Positions 1 to 7,056 of a stretch of 43,056 nucleotides of DNA are shown here, piece by piece. The first letter of the stretch is position 1, and each line of letters begins with the position of its first letter. Made by a program: the position numbers and the translations under genes. Source of the DNA: a virus; IMG/VR virus record IMGVR_UViG_3300025112_000040, positions 1 to 43,056 of that record, one strand, 5' to 3'. Below the pieces are notes generated by a model. That model did not search any database, was not told the origin of the DNA, and worked only from the letters and a program-made list of their open reading frames with translations.

Positions 1-62
1 CACCTGTAGGTAGAGCCTTGTCAGCAACTACAATATTAGTAAATGCACCAGTTAAACAATAG
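1..62 (+). CDS. 3' end of a small virion protein split by the window edge
   Basis: An open frame enters from the left edge and ends at TAG 60-62; the visible part reads PVGRALSATTILVNAPVKQ. Its phase is exactly what is needed to continue the gene that starts at 42747 and runs off the right edge: the last base G plus the first two bases CA make one Ala codon. Joined, the two parts give a protein of about 123 residues. I infer that this is one gene cut by linearising a circular or terminally redundant genome. The chance of a phase match alone is one in three, so the join is likely but not proven. The next gene starts 10 bases downstream with its own AGGAG. Confidence 0.6.
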   Translation, partial: PVGRALSATTILVNAPVKQ

Positions 63-71
63 GAGAGATAA

Positions 72-341
72 ATGAGTAAAATAATAATTTCATCAGGAAT
101 AACAGGCGAAACCAAAAGAGTAAAATACGTTTATGCAGACGATAAAACATTAACTGTTACATCTGAAGACATAACAGTAGGAGACCCACCAGAGTTAATA
201 ATTGGGGACTTACATAGTGGGAATTCTACTATAGTTGAAAGTGTTAGTAATGTTCCGGGAGATTACTATGGAGACAAGTATGACTATGATGGTGGTACTT
301 GGACTAAAAGAGATGATTGGGACGATGATTGGGAAGGATAA
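72..341 (+). CDS. small acidic hypothetical protein
   Basis: An 89-residue protein with AGGAG at 61-65 ahead of the ATG. The sequence is rich in beta-branched residues in the first two thirds and ends in an Asp/Trp/Gly-rich acidic tail (DDWDDDWEG). There is no signal peptide or membrane segment. It lies just after the split virion gene and before the head-tail adaptor, so a small virion or tail accessory role is possible from context only. I do not recognise the family. The reverse-strand frame over its end is a shadow. Confidence 0.6.
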   Translation: MSKIIISSGITGETKRVKYVYADDKTLTVTSEDITVGDPPELIIGDLHSGNSTIVESVSNVPGDYYGDKYDYDGGTWTKRDDWDDDWEG

Positions 342-347
342 AAAAAA

Positions 348-357
348 TAGTATAATA
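348..357 (+). promoter_or_regulatory. TAGTATAATA promoter-like element
   Basis: A perfect TATAAT at 351-356 is preceded by TAG and followed by A, in the 65-base gap before the gene at 407. A weak -35 candidate TTGGGA lies at 329-334 with a 16-base spacer. The same ten-base element recurs in other intergenic gaps (2285, 28744, 42694, and near matches at 6485, 37253 and 37300), which is the main support. A hairpin begins 9 bases after the hexamer, about where transcription would start. Confidence 0.65.
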
Positions 358-364
358 ATAAAGA

Positions 365-381
365 CCCTTTATTAAAAAGGG
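365..381 (+). other. 5'-leader hairpin
   Basis: CCCTTT (365-370) pairs perfectly with AAAGGG (376-381) across a 5-base loop. It starts 9 bases after the TATAAT at 351-356, so it would be the first structure on the transcript. No T-run follows, so it is not a convincing terminator. Comparable 5'-end hairpins follow the elements at 18828, 37300 and 42694. Confidence 0.5.
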
Positions 382-406
382 ATAAAGAATATAGGAGCAA
401 AGAAAA

Positions 407-709
407 ATGGCAGATATTAATGTAGAAAATGATTTACAAATGGTTGCAGATAAAATAAAAACATTATCTGAAGACTTAGTAAAAATTGAGAATGCTAGAA
501 ATAATTTAATTACAAACATACAGAATTTAAATGGTGTAGTTATGTATCTAAGAGGTAAACAAGAACCCTCTGAAGATGTAGCAGAAAACATTGTGGGTTC
601 AGAAAACACTGATATTGAAGTTGAGGGTGGGGAAAATATTCCACCAGAAGTTGTAGCACAAGCTAAAGAAGTAATCAAAAATAAACTAGGGGATGAAAAA
701 GACTCCTAG
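407..709 (+). CDS. small coiled-coil hypothetical protein
   Basis: A 100-residue protein; ATG at 407 is preceded by AGGAG around 392-396. The first 50 residues form a probable amphipathic helix or coiled coil (heptad-like I/L spacing through IKTLSEDLVKIENARNNLI), followed by an acidic, Pro/Glu-containing linker and a second short helix. No membrane segment. It sits directly upstream of the head-tail adaptor and under the promoter-like element at 348. The family is not recognised; a small virion or chaperone role is inference from position only. Confidence 0.65.
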   Translation: MADINVENDLQMVADKIKTLSEDLVKIENARNNLITNIQNLNGVVMYLRGKQEPSEDVAENIVGSENTDIEVEGGENIPPEVVAQAKEVIKNKLGDEKDS

Positions 710-719
710 GGGGTAATAA

Positions 720-1853
720 ATGGCAACAACTGCAGGAGCAGTATTTGATAAAGTGTTCAATTGGGATGGTGTAGGAACATCGAGTGGTGACTATACTGAC
801 GTAACTCTGGAAGCACAATCTCCAGCGGGAACTTCATTTACCCTTTTGAATAGTAGTGCTCACTATATATATTTAGGACACGCCTCCAAGTTTGATATGG
901 CTATTTTTGATGTAGATACTGCTGGAAGTTTGGGTGCCTTAACATGGGAATACCGCACTAGTTCTGATACTTGGGAGTCCTTTATTCCAGCTTCAGGTAG
1001 ATATGAGTTAGACCCAGATGATAACGAGGGGGTACAATATGATTTTTCTAAAGACGGGGCAGAAATATTTCCTCCGAATATATTAAGTGATTGGGCAACA
1101 TTAACAATAAATAGTGCTAATTTATATTGGGTTAGAGTTACTGCTGCTAGTGTTACTACGGCTCCCACAATAAAAAGAATACAAATGAGACCGTATTCAG
1201 CTTACTGTACGACTAAGGATGTTTATGAGATGATGCAACTTAAAAATGTTCTCAGTGGTACTGACTTTACTACTTCTACAGTTCCGAGTAAAGCAACTGT
1301 AGAACAATATATAATGGAAGCACAGTCTTATATAGATATGCAATCTAGAAAGTCTTGGAGACCCAACTATGTGTCTAATGAATACCAACAATTTAATTTA
1401 AATGGATTCCATTTGGATAAACCAGATGCCTATAAAATATTAGATTTACAAATATGGAATGGTGCTAACTGGGATTCAAAAAGACAAGGTAGAACAAAAG
1501 ATTACTTCTTAGTCCCCGATACAAATATGGTGCAATTTTCAAGATACTTTCTACTACCCGCAAGATTTACTTCTTATAATGCTCCAGTTTGGAGATGGGG
1601 TGGTGGAGAATTTACCATGCCTGTGAAGGTAACCTATTTACATGGTAGAGATATTCAAACTGACGTAAGACAGGGTGGTATAGTAACAGACATAACAAAA
1701 AAACTGGCTGCCATGGACATTGCTAGAAGTGCTGATTTTGGGGGGCTGGTGGTAAGTGGTATGGATAGATTTGATATTGGTAGTAGAATTCAATCATGGC
1801 AAAGTGAAATTGAAACCAATTTAGATAGTATGCGTGCTTTTGAGGTGTTTTAA
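720..1853 (+). CDS. head-tail adaptor with extra N-terminal beta domain
   Basis: A 377-residue protein that appears to have two parts. Residues 1 to about 155 are Ser/Thr/Gly-rich and beta-predicted, resembling the beta-sandwich decoration or binding domains common in virion proteins. From about residue 160 (YCTTKDVYEMMQL...) the sequence is helical and resembles head-tail connector proteins of the HK97 gp6 type, with helices containing VEQYIMEAQSYIDMQSRKSW and a C-terminal helix. It is followed without a gap by a neck/tail-terminator candidate (TAATG stop/start overlap), the usual neighbour of an adaptor. The adaptor call is moderately supported; the N-terminal fusion is seen directly but its function is unknown. 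Confidence 0.55.
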   Translation: MATTAGAVFDKVFNWDGVGTSSGDYTDVTLEAQSPAGTSFTLLNSSAHYIYLGHASKFDMAIFDVDTAGSLGALTWEYRTSSDTWESFIPASGRYELDPDDNEGVQYDFSKDGAEIFPPNILSDWATLTINSANLYWVRVTAASVTTAPTIKRIQMRPYSAYCTTKDVYEMMQLKNVLSGTDFTTSTVPSKATVEQYIMEAQSYIDMQSRKSWRPNYVSNEYQQFNLNGFHLDKPDAYKILDLQIWNGANWDSKRQGRTKDYFLVPDTNMVQFSRYFLLPARFTSYNAPVWRWGGGEFTMPVKVTYLHGRDIQTDVRQGGIVTDITKKLAAMDIARSADFGGLVVSGMDRFDIGSRIQSWQSEIETNLDSMRAFEVF

Positions 1854-2287
1854 TGCCTGAACCAATAGCAATAGATGACATAATGACTGACATAAATAGT
1901 CAGTGGAATGCAAGTAATGTAACCAAACCAACCCTAACTACAGTAAATGGTGCCAACCAACCCTTTAGATTTGATTTAAATGTTGGAGACCATTTGATAG
2001 GTAGAACAGGAAGTCCAGCTGTTCAAGAGATGCCTATAGGAAACAGAAAGTATGGGAACAGATTATATTCTATAGAAATAGAATTATATACATTGACCAG
2101 CAGGCAAAGATTATTTGATTTAATGAGGGAAGTTAGAAGAATTTCTCATGCTCGAATGCATTCTTTGACTAATTTTCAAAGGCAGCAATTTATGTCTTTC
2201 AATGAAGAAGTAGGTGAGCAAGCTAACATCTGGACGGGCACTTTAGAGATTCAATTAGAGAACAACGGAATTTTATTAGAAACTTAG
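1853..2287 (+). CDS. putative tail terminator / neck protein
   Basis: A 144-residue protein translationally coupled to the adaptor (its ATG overlaps the upstream TAA). It begins PEPIAIDDIMTDINSQWN, then has a beta-rich centre (YSIEIELYTLTSRQRLFDLMREVRRI) with alternating strand and helix typical of tail-completion proteins that close the tail tube at the neck. The position between adaptor and tail tube is the classical position of the tail terminator. No catalytic motif. The stop TAG at 2285-2287 is itself the first three bases of the next promoter-like element. Function is inferred mainly from gene order and size. Confidence 0.5.
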   Translation: MPEPIAIDDIMTDINSQWNASNVTKPTLTTVNGANQPFRFDLNVGDHLIGRTGSPAVQEMPIGNRKYGNRLYSIEIELYTLTSRQRLFDLMREVRRISHARMHSLTNFQRQQFMSFNEEVGEQANIWTGTLEIQLENNGILLET

Positions 2288-2304
2288 TATAATAAATTAT
2301 ACTA
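2285..2304 (+). promoter_or_regulatory. TAGTATAATA element inside a 9-bp inverted repeat
   Basis: TAGTATAAT (2285-2293) and ATTATACTA (2296-2304) are perfect reverse complements separated by AA. The left arm is the recurring promoter-like element and includes the stop codon of the upstream gene. The tail tube gene starts 36 bases after the TATAAT. The symmetry could mark an operator, or a promoter readable in both directions, rather than an RNA hairpin, because the 2-base loop is too tight. Confidence 0.6.
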
Positions 2305-2328
2305 CATAAATTATGGAGTAATTTTAAC

Positions 2329-4404
2329 ATGGCAATATATCGAAGCGACCAAGCACAACTTACATTTGCGGCAGAAACTGCACAAGGGGGAGACCCCGAG
2401 ATGATGGAGGGGACTTTAGCACGTACTCCTACAGCAACATTAGGAGCAGCCGCTGCAGCAGGTAGTAGAACTATAACCCTAAACGCAGAATTTAATGTTC
2501 TTAATACAGCAGCATCAGCAGCAGTGTTATGTTTCGGAGATACAACTGATGATGCTGCAGATACAGCTATCTCATTTGATAATGGTAGTACTGGTGACCC
2601 TGAATTATATATAGGGCAGGTTTTACAAGTAGGTAGTGAAAGCATGCAAGTTACTGCTATAGGTGGGACAAGTAACAGAGATGCAACTGTCGTTAGGGGA
2701 TTTGAAGGTAGTACTGCTGCTGCTGACCATGTTGATAATGCCGCAGTCAAATCAAGATTTACTCCCGGAGATATAATTAGGATAGGGACTATTGCTGGTA
2801 CAGCTGGAGATACAGTAGTACCTCATGAAGTACGTAGAGTTGAGAGTCAATCTGGGACAGCACTTGTTTTAGACAGGCCTCTAGCTTTTGCACATGCAAG
2901 TGGACAAACTGTACTATGTATTTCTGCTATTGGTGAAGTAGACTCTGCTCATGGTATTAGGAATGATAATGATAAATATATTACATTTATTCCGGGGGTT
3001 TACGAGACAGTAGATACACCGGACCCAGAGATGAGTATTGAAGGAAGAAGATTCCTTAGTACACAATCTAAAAGAAACTGGTCTGCAGCCTACCCCGGAC
3101 AACAGTCATTAACTGGTTCAGTTAGTGGGATTACTTTATTAAATGGGTGGCCACTAAGATTCCCAATTGGAACTGTAACAACTGTTCCATCAACTGTCGT
3201 TACTGATACTATACTTTTATCCGCAGCTGCGAGTAAGGGGGATGTTTATGTTGCTTGTGACAATGGTAGTGGTGGTGCTGCTTCTACCTTAGCAGCCGGA
3301 GATTATATTCAAATAGTTGAAGCTGATGGTACTAATTCAGAAGTTAGACGAATATTAAAAGATACTAGTGATACTTTTAAATTAAATTACCCATTACATT
3401 TTGACCATGCAAATAATGCTGTAGTAAATGAGGTTACTCATAGTGCTAGTATATATTATGAACACACAATAACTGAAGCAACTAGTCTTGATACTGTATC
3501 ATGGCATGTCCATATGAAAGATAGTTCTGAAACTACAACTAGGAACTTTGACAGAAGATATGTAGGAGGAATGATAGGTTCATCTACAATATCTGCTGAA
3601 GAAGGTGGAATGGTGGCTATGTCGTGGGATAGTGTAAATTTCCTTAACATGGTGCATAACCAACAAAACCAAAAAACTGTTGGTGGTACTGCTTTAGGAG
3701 ATGATTATGTAGGTGCTAGCGTTGCCGCTAACCTACCTAGATTTGGGCTAATGCACGCTATTGACCATGATGACATAGGTATGCCAAGTCACAATGGAGC
3801 AGCTCTTAATGATGGTACTGGATATCCAACTACTTCTCCATATTATTTCTCAGAGGGAACTATAAAATTCTTTGGACAAGAGTTTGCTAGAATTAGAAGT
3901 TTTTCAATATCTATTTCAAATGGTGAAGAGGCAAGATATTATATTGGTAAACAAGGACGAAGAGCAAGAGGTCCTTATGAAATAAGAGAAGGTGCTAGGG
4001 AATATGGTATGTCTGCAACAGTTGCATTACCAGATGCAGATGTTACAGCAGCAGCAACAGCTGCTAATGCAGACCAAGGTGGGGCCTTAGAACTATTTAG
4101 ACAATTACTATTAGAAGGTGATTATGGTGCCGGTGGTGGAAGTATATACAGAAGAGGTATGACAGCTACGCTGAAGTTTGAAAGAGGTACAAATGATTAT
4201 ATAATAATAGACATACCTACATCAACTACAGCTGGTTCCCCGACAGAGGGCACAGATAATACAAATCAATTAAATAAACAAGGTATTTTTATAAATAGTG
4301 CTGCACACGACATAACGGGTGACCAACAGCTAGAAGTAGATTTAGATATGTTGTTTAGGAGTTTAAAGATAACAATAAGAGACAATGTACCTGTATATCC
4401 ATAA
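2329..4404 (+). CDS. major tail (tube) protein with inserted beta modules
   Basis: A 691-residue protein in the position and style of a tail tube subunit. The C-terminal third contains a tube-like run (RIRSFSISISNGEEARYYI, then an EGAREYGMSATVALP segment) typical of long-tailed phage tube proteins. It is longer than ordinary tube proteins because of inserted beta-rich modules. One, at residues 46-140, reads LYIGQVLQVGSESMQVTAI ... VVRGFEGSTAAA and recurs four times in the fibre protein at 7057. It starts at ATG 2329 after GGAG. The next gene is the tail chaperone, the standard order (tube, chaperone, tape measure). A long non-contractile tail is inferred because no sheath gene is seen. Confidence 0.7.
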   Translation: MAIYRSDQAQLTFAAETAQGGDPEMMEGTLARTPTATLGAAAAAGSRTITLNAEFNVLNTAASAAVLCFGDTTDDAADTAISFDNGSTGDPELYIGQVLQVGSESMQVTAIGGTSNRDATVVRGFEGSTAAADHVDNAAVKSRFTPGDIIRIGTIAGTAGDTVVPHEVRRVESQSGTALVLDRPLAFAHASGQTVLCISAIGEVDSAHGIRNDNDKYITFIPGVYETVDTPDPEMSIEGRRFLSTQSKRNWSAAYPGQQSLTGSVSGITLLNGWPLRFPIGTVTTVPSTVVTDTILLSAAASKGDVYVACDNGSGGAASTLAAGDYIQIVEADGTNSEVRRILKDTSDTFKLNYPLHFDHANNAVVNEVTHSASIYYEHTITEATSLDTVSWHVHMKDSSETTTRNFDRRYVGGMIGSSTISAEEGGMVAMSWDSVNFLNMVHNQQNQKTVGGTALGDDYVGASVAANLPRFGLMHAIDHDDIGMPSHNGAALNDGTGYPTTSPYYFSEGTIKFFGQEFARIRSFSISISNGEEARYYIGKQGRRARGPYEIREGAREYGMSATVALPDADVTAAATAANADQGGALELFRQLLLEGDYGAGGGSIYRRGMTATLKFERGTNDYIIIDIPTSTTAGSPTEGTDNTNQLNKQGIFINSAAHDITGDQQLEVDLDMLFRSLKITIRDNVPVYP
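2464..2748 (+). repeat. copy 1 of a VGQ...TVTRG beta module (protein level)
   Basis: Encodes residues 46-140 of the tail tube protein, with core text YIGQVLQVGSESMQVTAI followed by TVVRGFEGSTAAA. The pattern [Y/F]xxGQ-hydrophobic-[E/D]xMxVxxI...T[L/V]xVxRGxxxSxAAxH is shared with four segments of the 7057 gene. Similarity is at protein level, not long DNA identity. Confidence 0.6.
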
Positions 4405-4429
4405 AAATAAATAAGTAAAGGAGATAAAT

Positions 4430-4804
4430 ATGGCACAGCAAAGCAAAGCGTTTGACCACACTAAGTATACGGTTGAACCAACAGTAGAAAGAAAGAAAGT
4501 GGTTATTGAACAGACTGGGGATGAATTTGAAGTTTCTGTAAAAACTCTATCATGGAGTCGCAGAAACCAACTTGTATCCCGATGTTTAACGGTAACTAAC
4601 GATGGAAAATCTTCTTTTGATGGGGATAAGTATATTAGGGAATGTTTAAAGGAAATCATTGTAGAAGCTCCATGGGGAGCGACTACAGAAGCCTTTTTAG
4701 TTTCTATCGACGACAGACTAGGTACAGCATTGGAAAAAATTGTACCAAATGCTTTCGGAGATAAAGGGGGGCAAACACCTGATGAAATAAAAAAAGAGTC
4801 TTAG
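4430..4804 (+). CDS. tail assembly chaperone, short (G-type) product
   Basis: A 124-residue cytoplasmic chaperone candidate for tail tube and tape measure assembly. It lies between the tail tube and tape measure genes, the invariant location of the lambda G / G-T pair. It has a beta-rich start (KKVVIEQTGDEFEVSVKTLS), then helices and an acidic Lys/Glu end. The stop TAG at 4802-4804 is just past an A-run, A AAA AAA at 4789-4795, where a -1 slip would enter the frame running to 5034. Long-tailed phages nearly always make both a short and a frameshifted long form. GGAG precedes ATG 4430. Confidence 0.75.
   Translation: MAQQSKAFDHTKYTVEPTVERKKVVIEQTGDEFEVSVKTLSWSRRNQLVSRCLTVTNDGKSSFDGDKYIRECLKEIIVEAPWGATTEAFLVSIDDRLGTALEKIVPNAFGDKGGQTPDEIKKES
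4789..4795 (+). promoter_or_regulatory. -1 ribosomal frameshift slippery site A AAA AAA (tail chaperone)
   Basis: In the zero frame the codons read ATA AAA AAA GAG TCT TAG. The heptamer A AAA AAA lets both tRNA-Lys re-pair after a -1 slip, entering a frame open from 4786 to 5034. A purine-rich AAAGGGGGG at about 4763-4771 upstream could act as a stimulatory Shine-Dalgarno-like element, although it is further away than in dnaX. A short TTAG/CTAA hairpin follows. Location and direction match the conserved -1 shift known for phage tail chaperones. Confidence 0.75.
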
Positions 4805-5034
4805 TTTTTCTAAAGGGGTTACCTGTTGATAAAAGTGAGCATATGGTTTTCAGTTATTGGCTTACTATTATGCAGTTATTAAAAACAGGTTTGTCTTGGG
4901 AAGCTATTACAAATTTCACAGATGAAGAACTTTATATGGTTATGGGAGTAGAAATGGCAATATCACAAAAACAAAATGAAGCTCAGGTACAAGCAAATGC
5001 TAGAAGCTTCAAAGGGCCCAAAGGAGGATTTTAA
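4795..5034 (+). CDS. tail assembly chaperone T-segment, read by -1 frameshift
   Basis: This frame is open from 4786. Joined to the upstream gene at 4795 it adds 79 residues starting RVLVFLKGLPVDKSEHMVFSYW, giving a long chaperone of about 201 residues. The segment GLPVDKSEH comes before the first ATG at 4843, and its coding quality there supports entry by frameshift rather than independent start. The body is helical (QLLKTGLSWEAITNFTDEEL), as in T-domains that recruit the tail tube protein. It ends FKGPKGGF, encoded by the DNA that also supplies the AAAGGAGG ribosome site of the tape measure gene at 5035. Confidence 0.7.
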   Translation, partial: RVLVFLKGLPVDKSEHMVFSYWLTIMQLLKTGLSWEAITNFTDEELYMVMGVEMAISQKQNEAQVQANARSFKGPKGGF

Positions 5035-6465
5035 ATGCTGAGTATTATAACTTTAGGTGGATTAGGTCTTACCACATCACTAATGGCGGGAGGTGCTTCA
5101 TTAGCAATGGGAGGTGCAAACCTTGCTATGGGTGCCGCCGGACTTGGACTGGGTGCCGCTAATCTTGCTGGGAAAGGTGTTCTAGGGACTGTGAAACTTG
5201 CTAAAGATTCTATACAATCAATAGGTCTTGGAAGTGGTGGTTCTCAGGCTCGAAAGAGAATGATGGAACGGGGACTTATTGAAAGTGGTGTAAAGAGAAC
5301 CAAACAACTTAAACAAATGGCAGGTAGGGCAGCAGGCATGCTTGGTGTTAACCTGAGTCTTGCATCTCTTTTAAAACAATCACAGATATTTACTGGTGTT
5401 TTTGGTACGGTATTCCAAATTTTAGGTGCTTTTATTGATGTTATGCTTATTCCACTTATGCCTACCATCAAATGGATGTTGAATGGACTGATAGATTTTC
5501 TTCCCCATATTCAAGCAAAAGCCGATTCATTTGACAAATATAATAAAATGATACAAAATTTTATTGTTACAACTTGGAATAATCTCAAAGCTTATTTTAG
5601 TGATATAATGGCGAAGTCAGACGGTTGGTGGGGAAGTGGTGGATTTTTCGCAACTTTAATTAAGGACATATTTTATGAACACATTAAGCCATGGTGGCAT
5701 GACCACGCTTGGCCTGCCATAGAAGGCTTCCTCAGAATGATAGCAGAGAAAGCAGGGTGGTTAACAGCGGCGGATAATGAACTCTCCAGAATGGCAGCCG
5801 CCTTTGGACGTAAACAAACGGGTGCATATTTTAAAAGAGAATCTCTCCCCCAATTTGAGCCGGGTTCGGGGCAAAGGGACGAATTTGATGAACATGGAAT
5901 CCCAGAAGGATATAAGGGTGGGCCGGGTGCAGCTGGACCCGGAATGTTCGACATTCCTACCCCACACGAATCATTTGAATCTATGGAAAGGAATATTGAA
6001 GCCGCCATGGGTAATATTTTAAAACAACCCGCCCAGTGGGCGAGCGAGATAAATCCCTTCAAATCGGACCTTCCAATAATACAGTCTGAAGCGGAAAAAA
6101 ATTTAGAAGCACTGGAAAATGCGGTACAACGAGAGATGATGCACACGGCTACAAATCAAGCACTCAAAGACTATCTAGGACTAATGGGAACCACAGGAAG
6201 TATCTGGGGCATTGGTCAAGTGGTGCAATCAGGGAACGGAGTCACACCCCTTCCCCCTAAGAATCCTCCAATTACTGACTTCTCAGAAATGATTACACTA
6301 GGGGCTGTTGCGGGGGCAAGAAATCGGGCAGCTGCTGAGGCCGTAGTCAAGACGGTAAATGAAGTCTACAAGGAAAATGTTCGTGCTGAATATGCAGATG
6401 AACGAGCTGCGTATGAGGATGAGATATACTTTCAAGAAATGATGATGGGATTTGGAAGAGGCTAA
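5035..6465 (+). CDS. putative tape measure protein (short)
   Basis: A 476-residue protein directly after the chaperone pair, where the tape measure gene belongs. It starts with a Gly/Ala/Leu-rich hydrophobic region (residues about 1-55), has a second hydrophobic stretch near residues 110-160 (IFTGVFGTVFQILGAFIDVM), a Trp-rich segment, then long helices with Ala/Glu. Hydrophobic patches and helices are typical of tape measures that are ejected with the DNA. At the usual 0.15 nm per residue it would specify a tail near 70 nm, short for a siphovirus. AAAGGAGG lies 9 bases before ATG. No muramidase or peptidase domain is visible. Confidence 0.65.
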   Translation: MLSIITLGGLGLTTSLMAGGASLAMGGANLAMGAAGLGLGAANLAGKGVLGTVKLAKDSIQSIGLGSGGSQARKRMMERGLIESGVKRTKQLKQMAGRAAGMLGVNLSLASLLKQSQIFTGVFGTVFQILGAFIDVMLIPLMPTIKWMLNGLIDFLPHIQAKADSFDKYNKMIQNFIVTTWNNLKAYFSDIMAKSDGWWGSGGFFATLIKDIFYEHIKPWWHDHAWPAIEGFLRMIAEKAGWLTAADNELSRMAAAFGRKQTGAYFKRESLPQFEPGSGQRDEFDEHGIPEGYKGGPGAAGPGMFDIPTPHESFESMERNIEAAMGNILKQPAQWASEINPFKSDLPIIQSEAEKNLEALENAVQREMMHTATNQALKDYLGLMGTTGSIWGIGQVVQSGNGVTPLPPKNPPITDFSEMITLGAVAGARNRAAAEAVVKTVNEVYKENVRAEYADERAAYEDEIYFQEMMMGFGRG

Positions 6466-6484
6466 TCGTAAATCTTTCTAGTCT

Positions 6485-6505
6485 GGGTATAATATAATAT
6501 ATACC
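6485..6505 (+). promoter_or_regulatory. GGGTATAATA promoter-like element with inverted repeat
   Basis: Two overlapping TATAAT hexamers (6488-6493 and 6493-6498) lie in the gap between the tape measure and the next tail gene. GGTATA (6486-6491) and TATACC (6500-6505) form a 6-bp inverted repeat enclosing them. The start codon at 6520 is close, leaving a leader of about 15-20 bases that contains TTGGAGGA. It resembles the other elements but lacks the TAG prefix. Confidence 0.5.
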
Positions 6506-6519
6506 TTGGAGGAATTTAA

Positions 6520-7056
6520 ATGGCAGATGAGCTATCAGTTTTATTAAGAGATAATACCCACGCTACCGCTACTGTTAGATTAGCATTAAAAGTTGACCAA
6601 TTAGCATTATCTTTTTCAAGAACCCCTATACATATAGCATTACCTAGAAGTAATCCAGAAATATTTGATTTAGGTACAACTAGACCATCTATTACAATTT
6701 CAGGACTTGTAGATAATATTGGGCAGGACACAACCAACACAGATTCGACTACATTTAAAGGTATGCAGAAAATTTCACACACTATTTCTGGTAGTACCCA
6801 AACTTATTATGTCCCATATAAAAACTATTTAGAAGAAAGACTTGTTACATGGGTTACAGATGATTCACTCGATGTACAAATTGAAATTGGGGATGCTACC
6901 ACACCTGAAAACACTGCTGGTGCCCTTTCCACGGGGGGTGGTATTTATAGGGTAGCTGTACAACAATTTCAATTTAACCAAACCCCCGGATTAGAAGATA
7001 GGTGGGCATTTAATATAGCCTTTGTTGCGAAATTTAGGGTGGGAGTAAGTTTCTAA
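6520..7056 (+). CDS. putative distal tail / baseplate protein
   Basis: A 178-residue, beta-rich protein beginning MADELSVLLRDNTHATATVRL. It lies between the tape measure and the 1657-residue hub/fibre protein, where distal tail proteins are encoded. It contains a central segment with a probable tube-like beta sandwich (RPSITISGLVDNIGQDTTN ... YRVAVQQFQFNQTPG). GGAGG precedes ATG. The stop TAA abuts the ATG of the next gene (7057), so the two are translationally coupled. No enzymatic motif. The distal-tail role is inferred from order and size. Confidence 0.5.
   Translation: MADELSVLLRDNTHATATVRLALKVDQLALSFSRTPIHIALPRSNPEIFDLGTTRPSITISGLVDNIGQDTTNTDSTTFKGMQKISHTISGSTQTYYVPYKNYLEERLVTWVTDDSLDVQIEIGDATTPENTAGALSTGGGIYRVAVQQFQFNQTPGLEDRWAFNIAFVAKFRVGVSF

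Noticed and set aside
304-678. Reverse-strand open frame opposite the 407 gene
   Set aside because: It is the complement of a well-supported + strand gene, has no ribosome site, and its hydrophobic composition is typical of antisense shadows. The same applies to all other reverse-strand frames.
5005-5034. FKGPKGG at the end of the tail chaperone frame, similar to the GPKGG tag in the 31182 protein
   Set aside because: The string is produced by the AAAGGAGG ribosome site of the next gene; the surrounding residues do not match the tag.
5777-6022. Forward open frame inside the tape measure gene
   Set aside because: No ribosome site and composition unlike a protein; the tape measure frame fully covers it.
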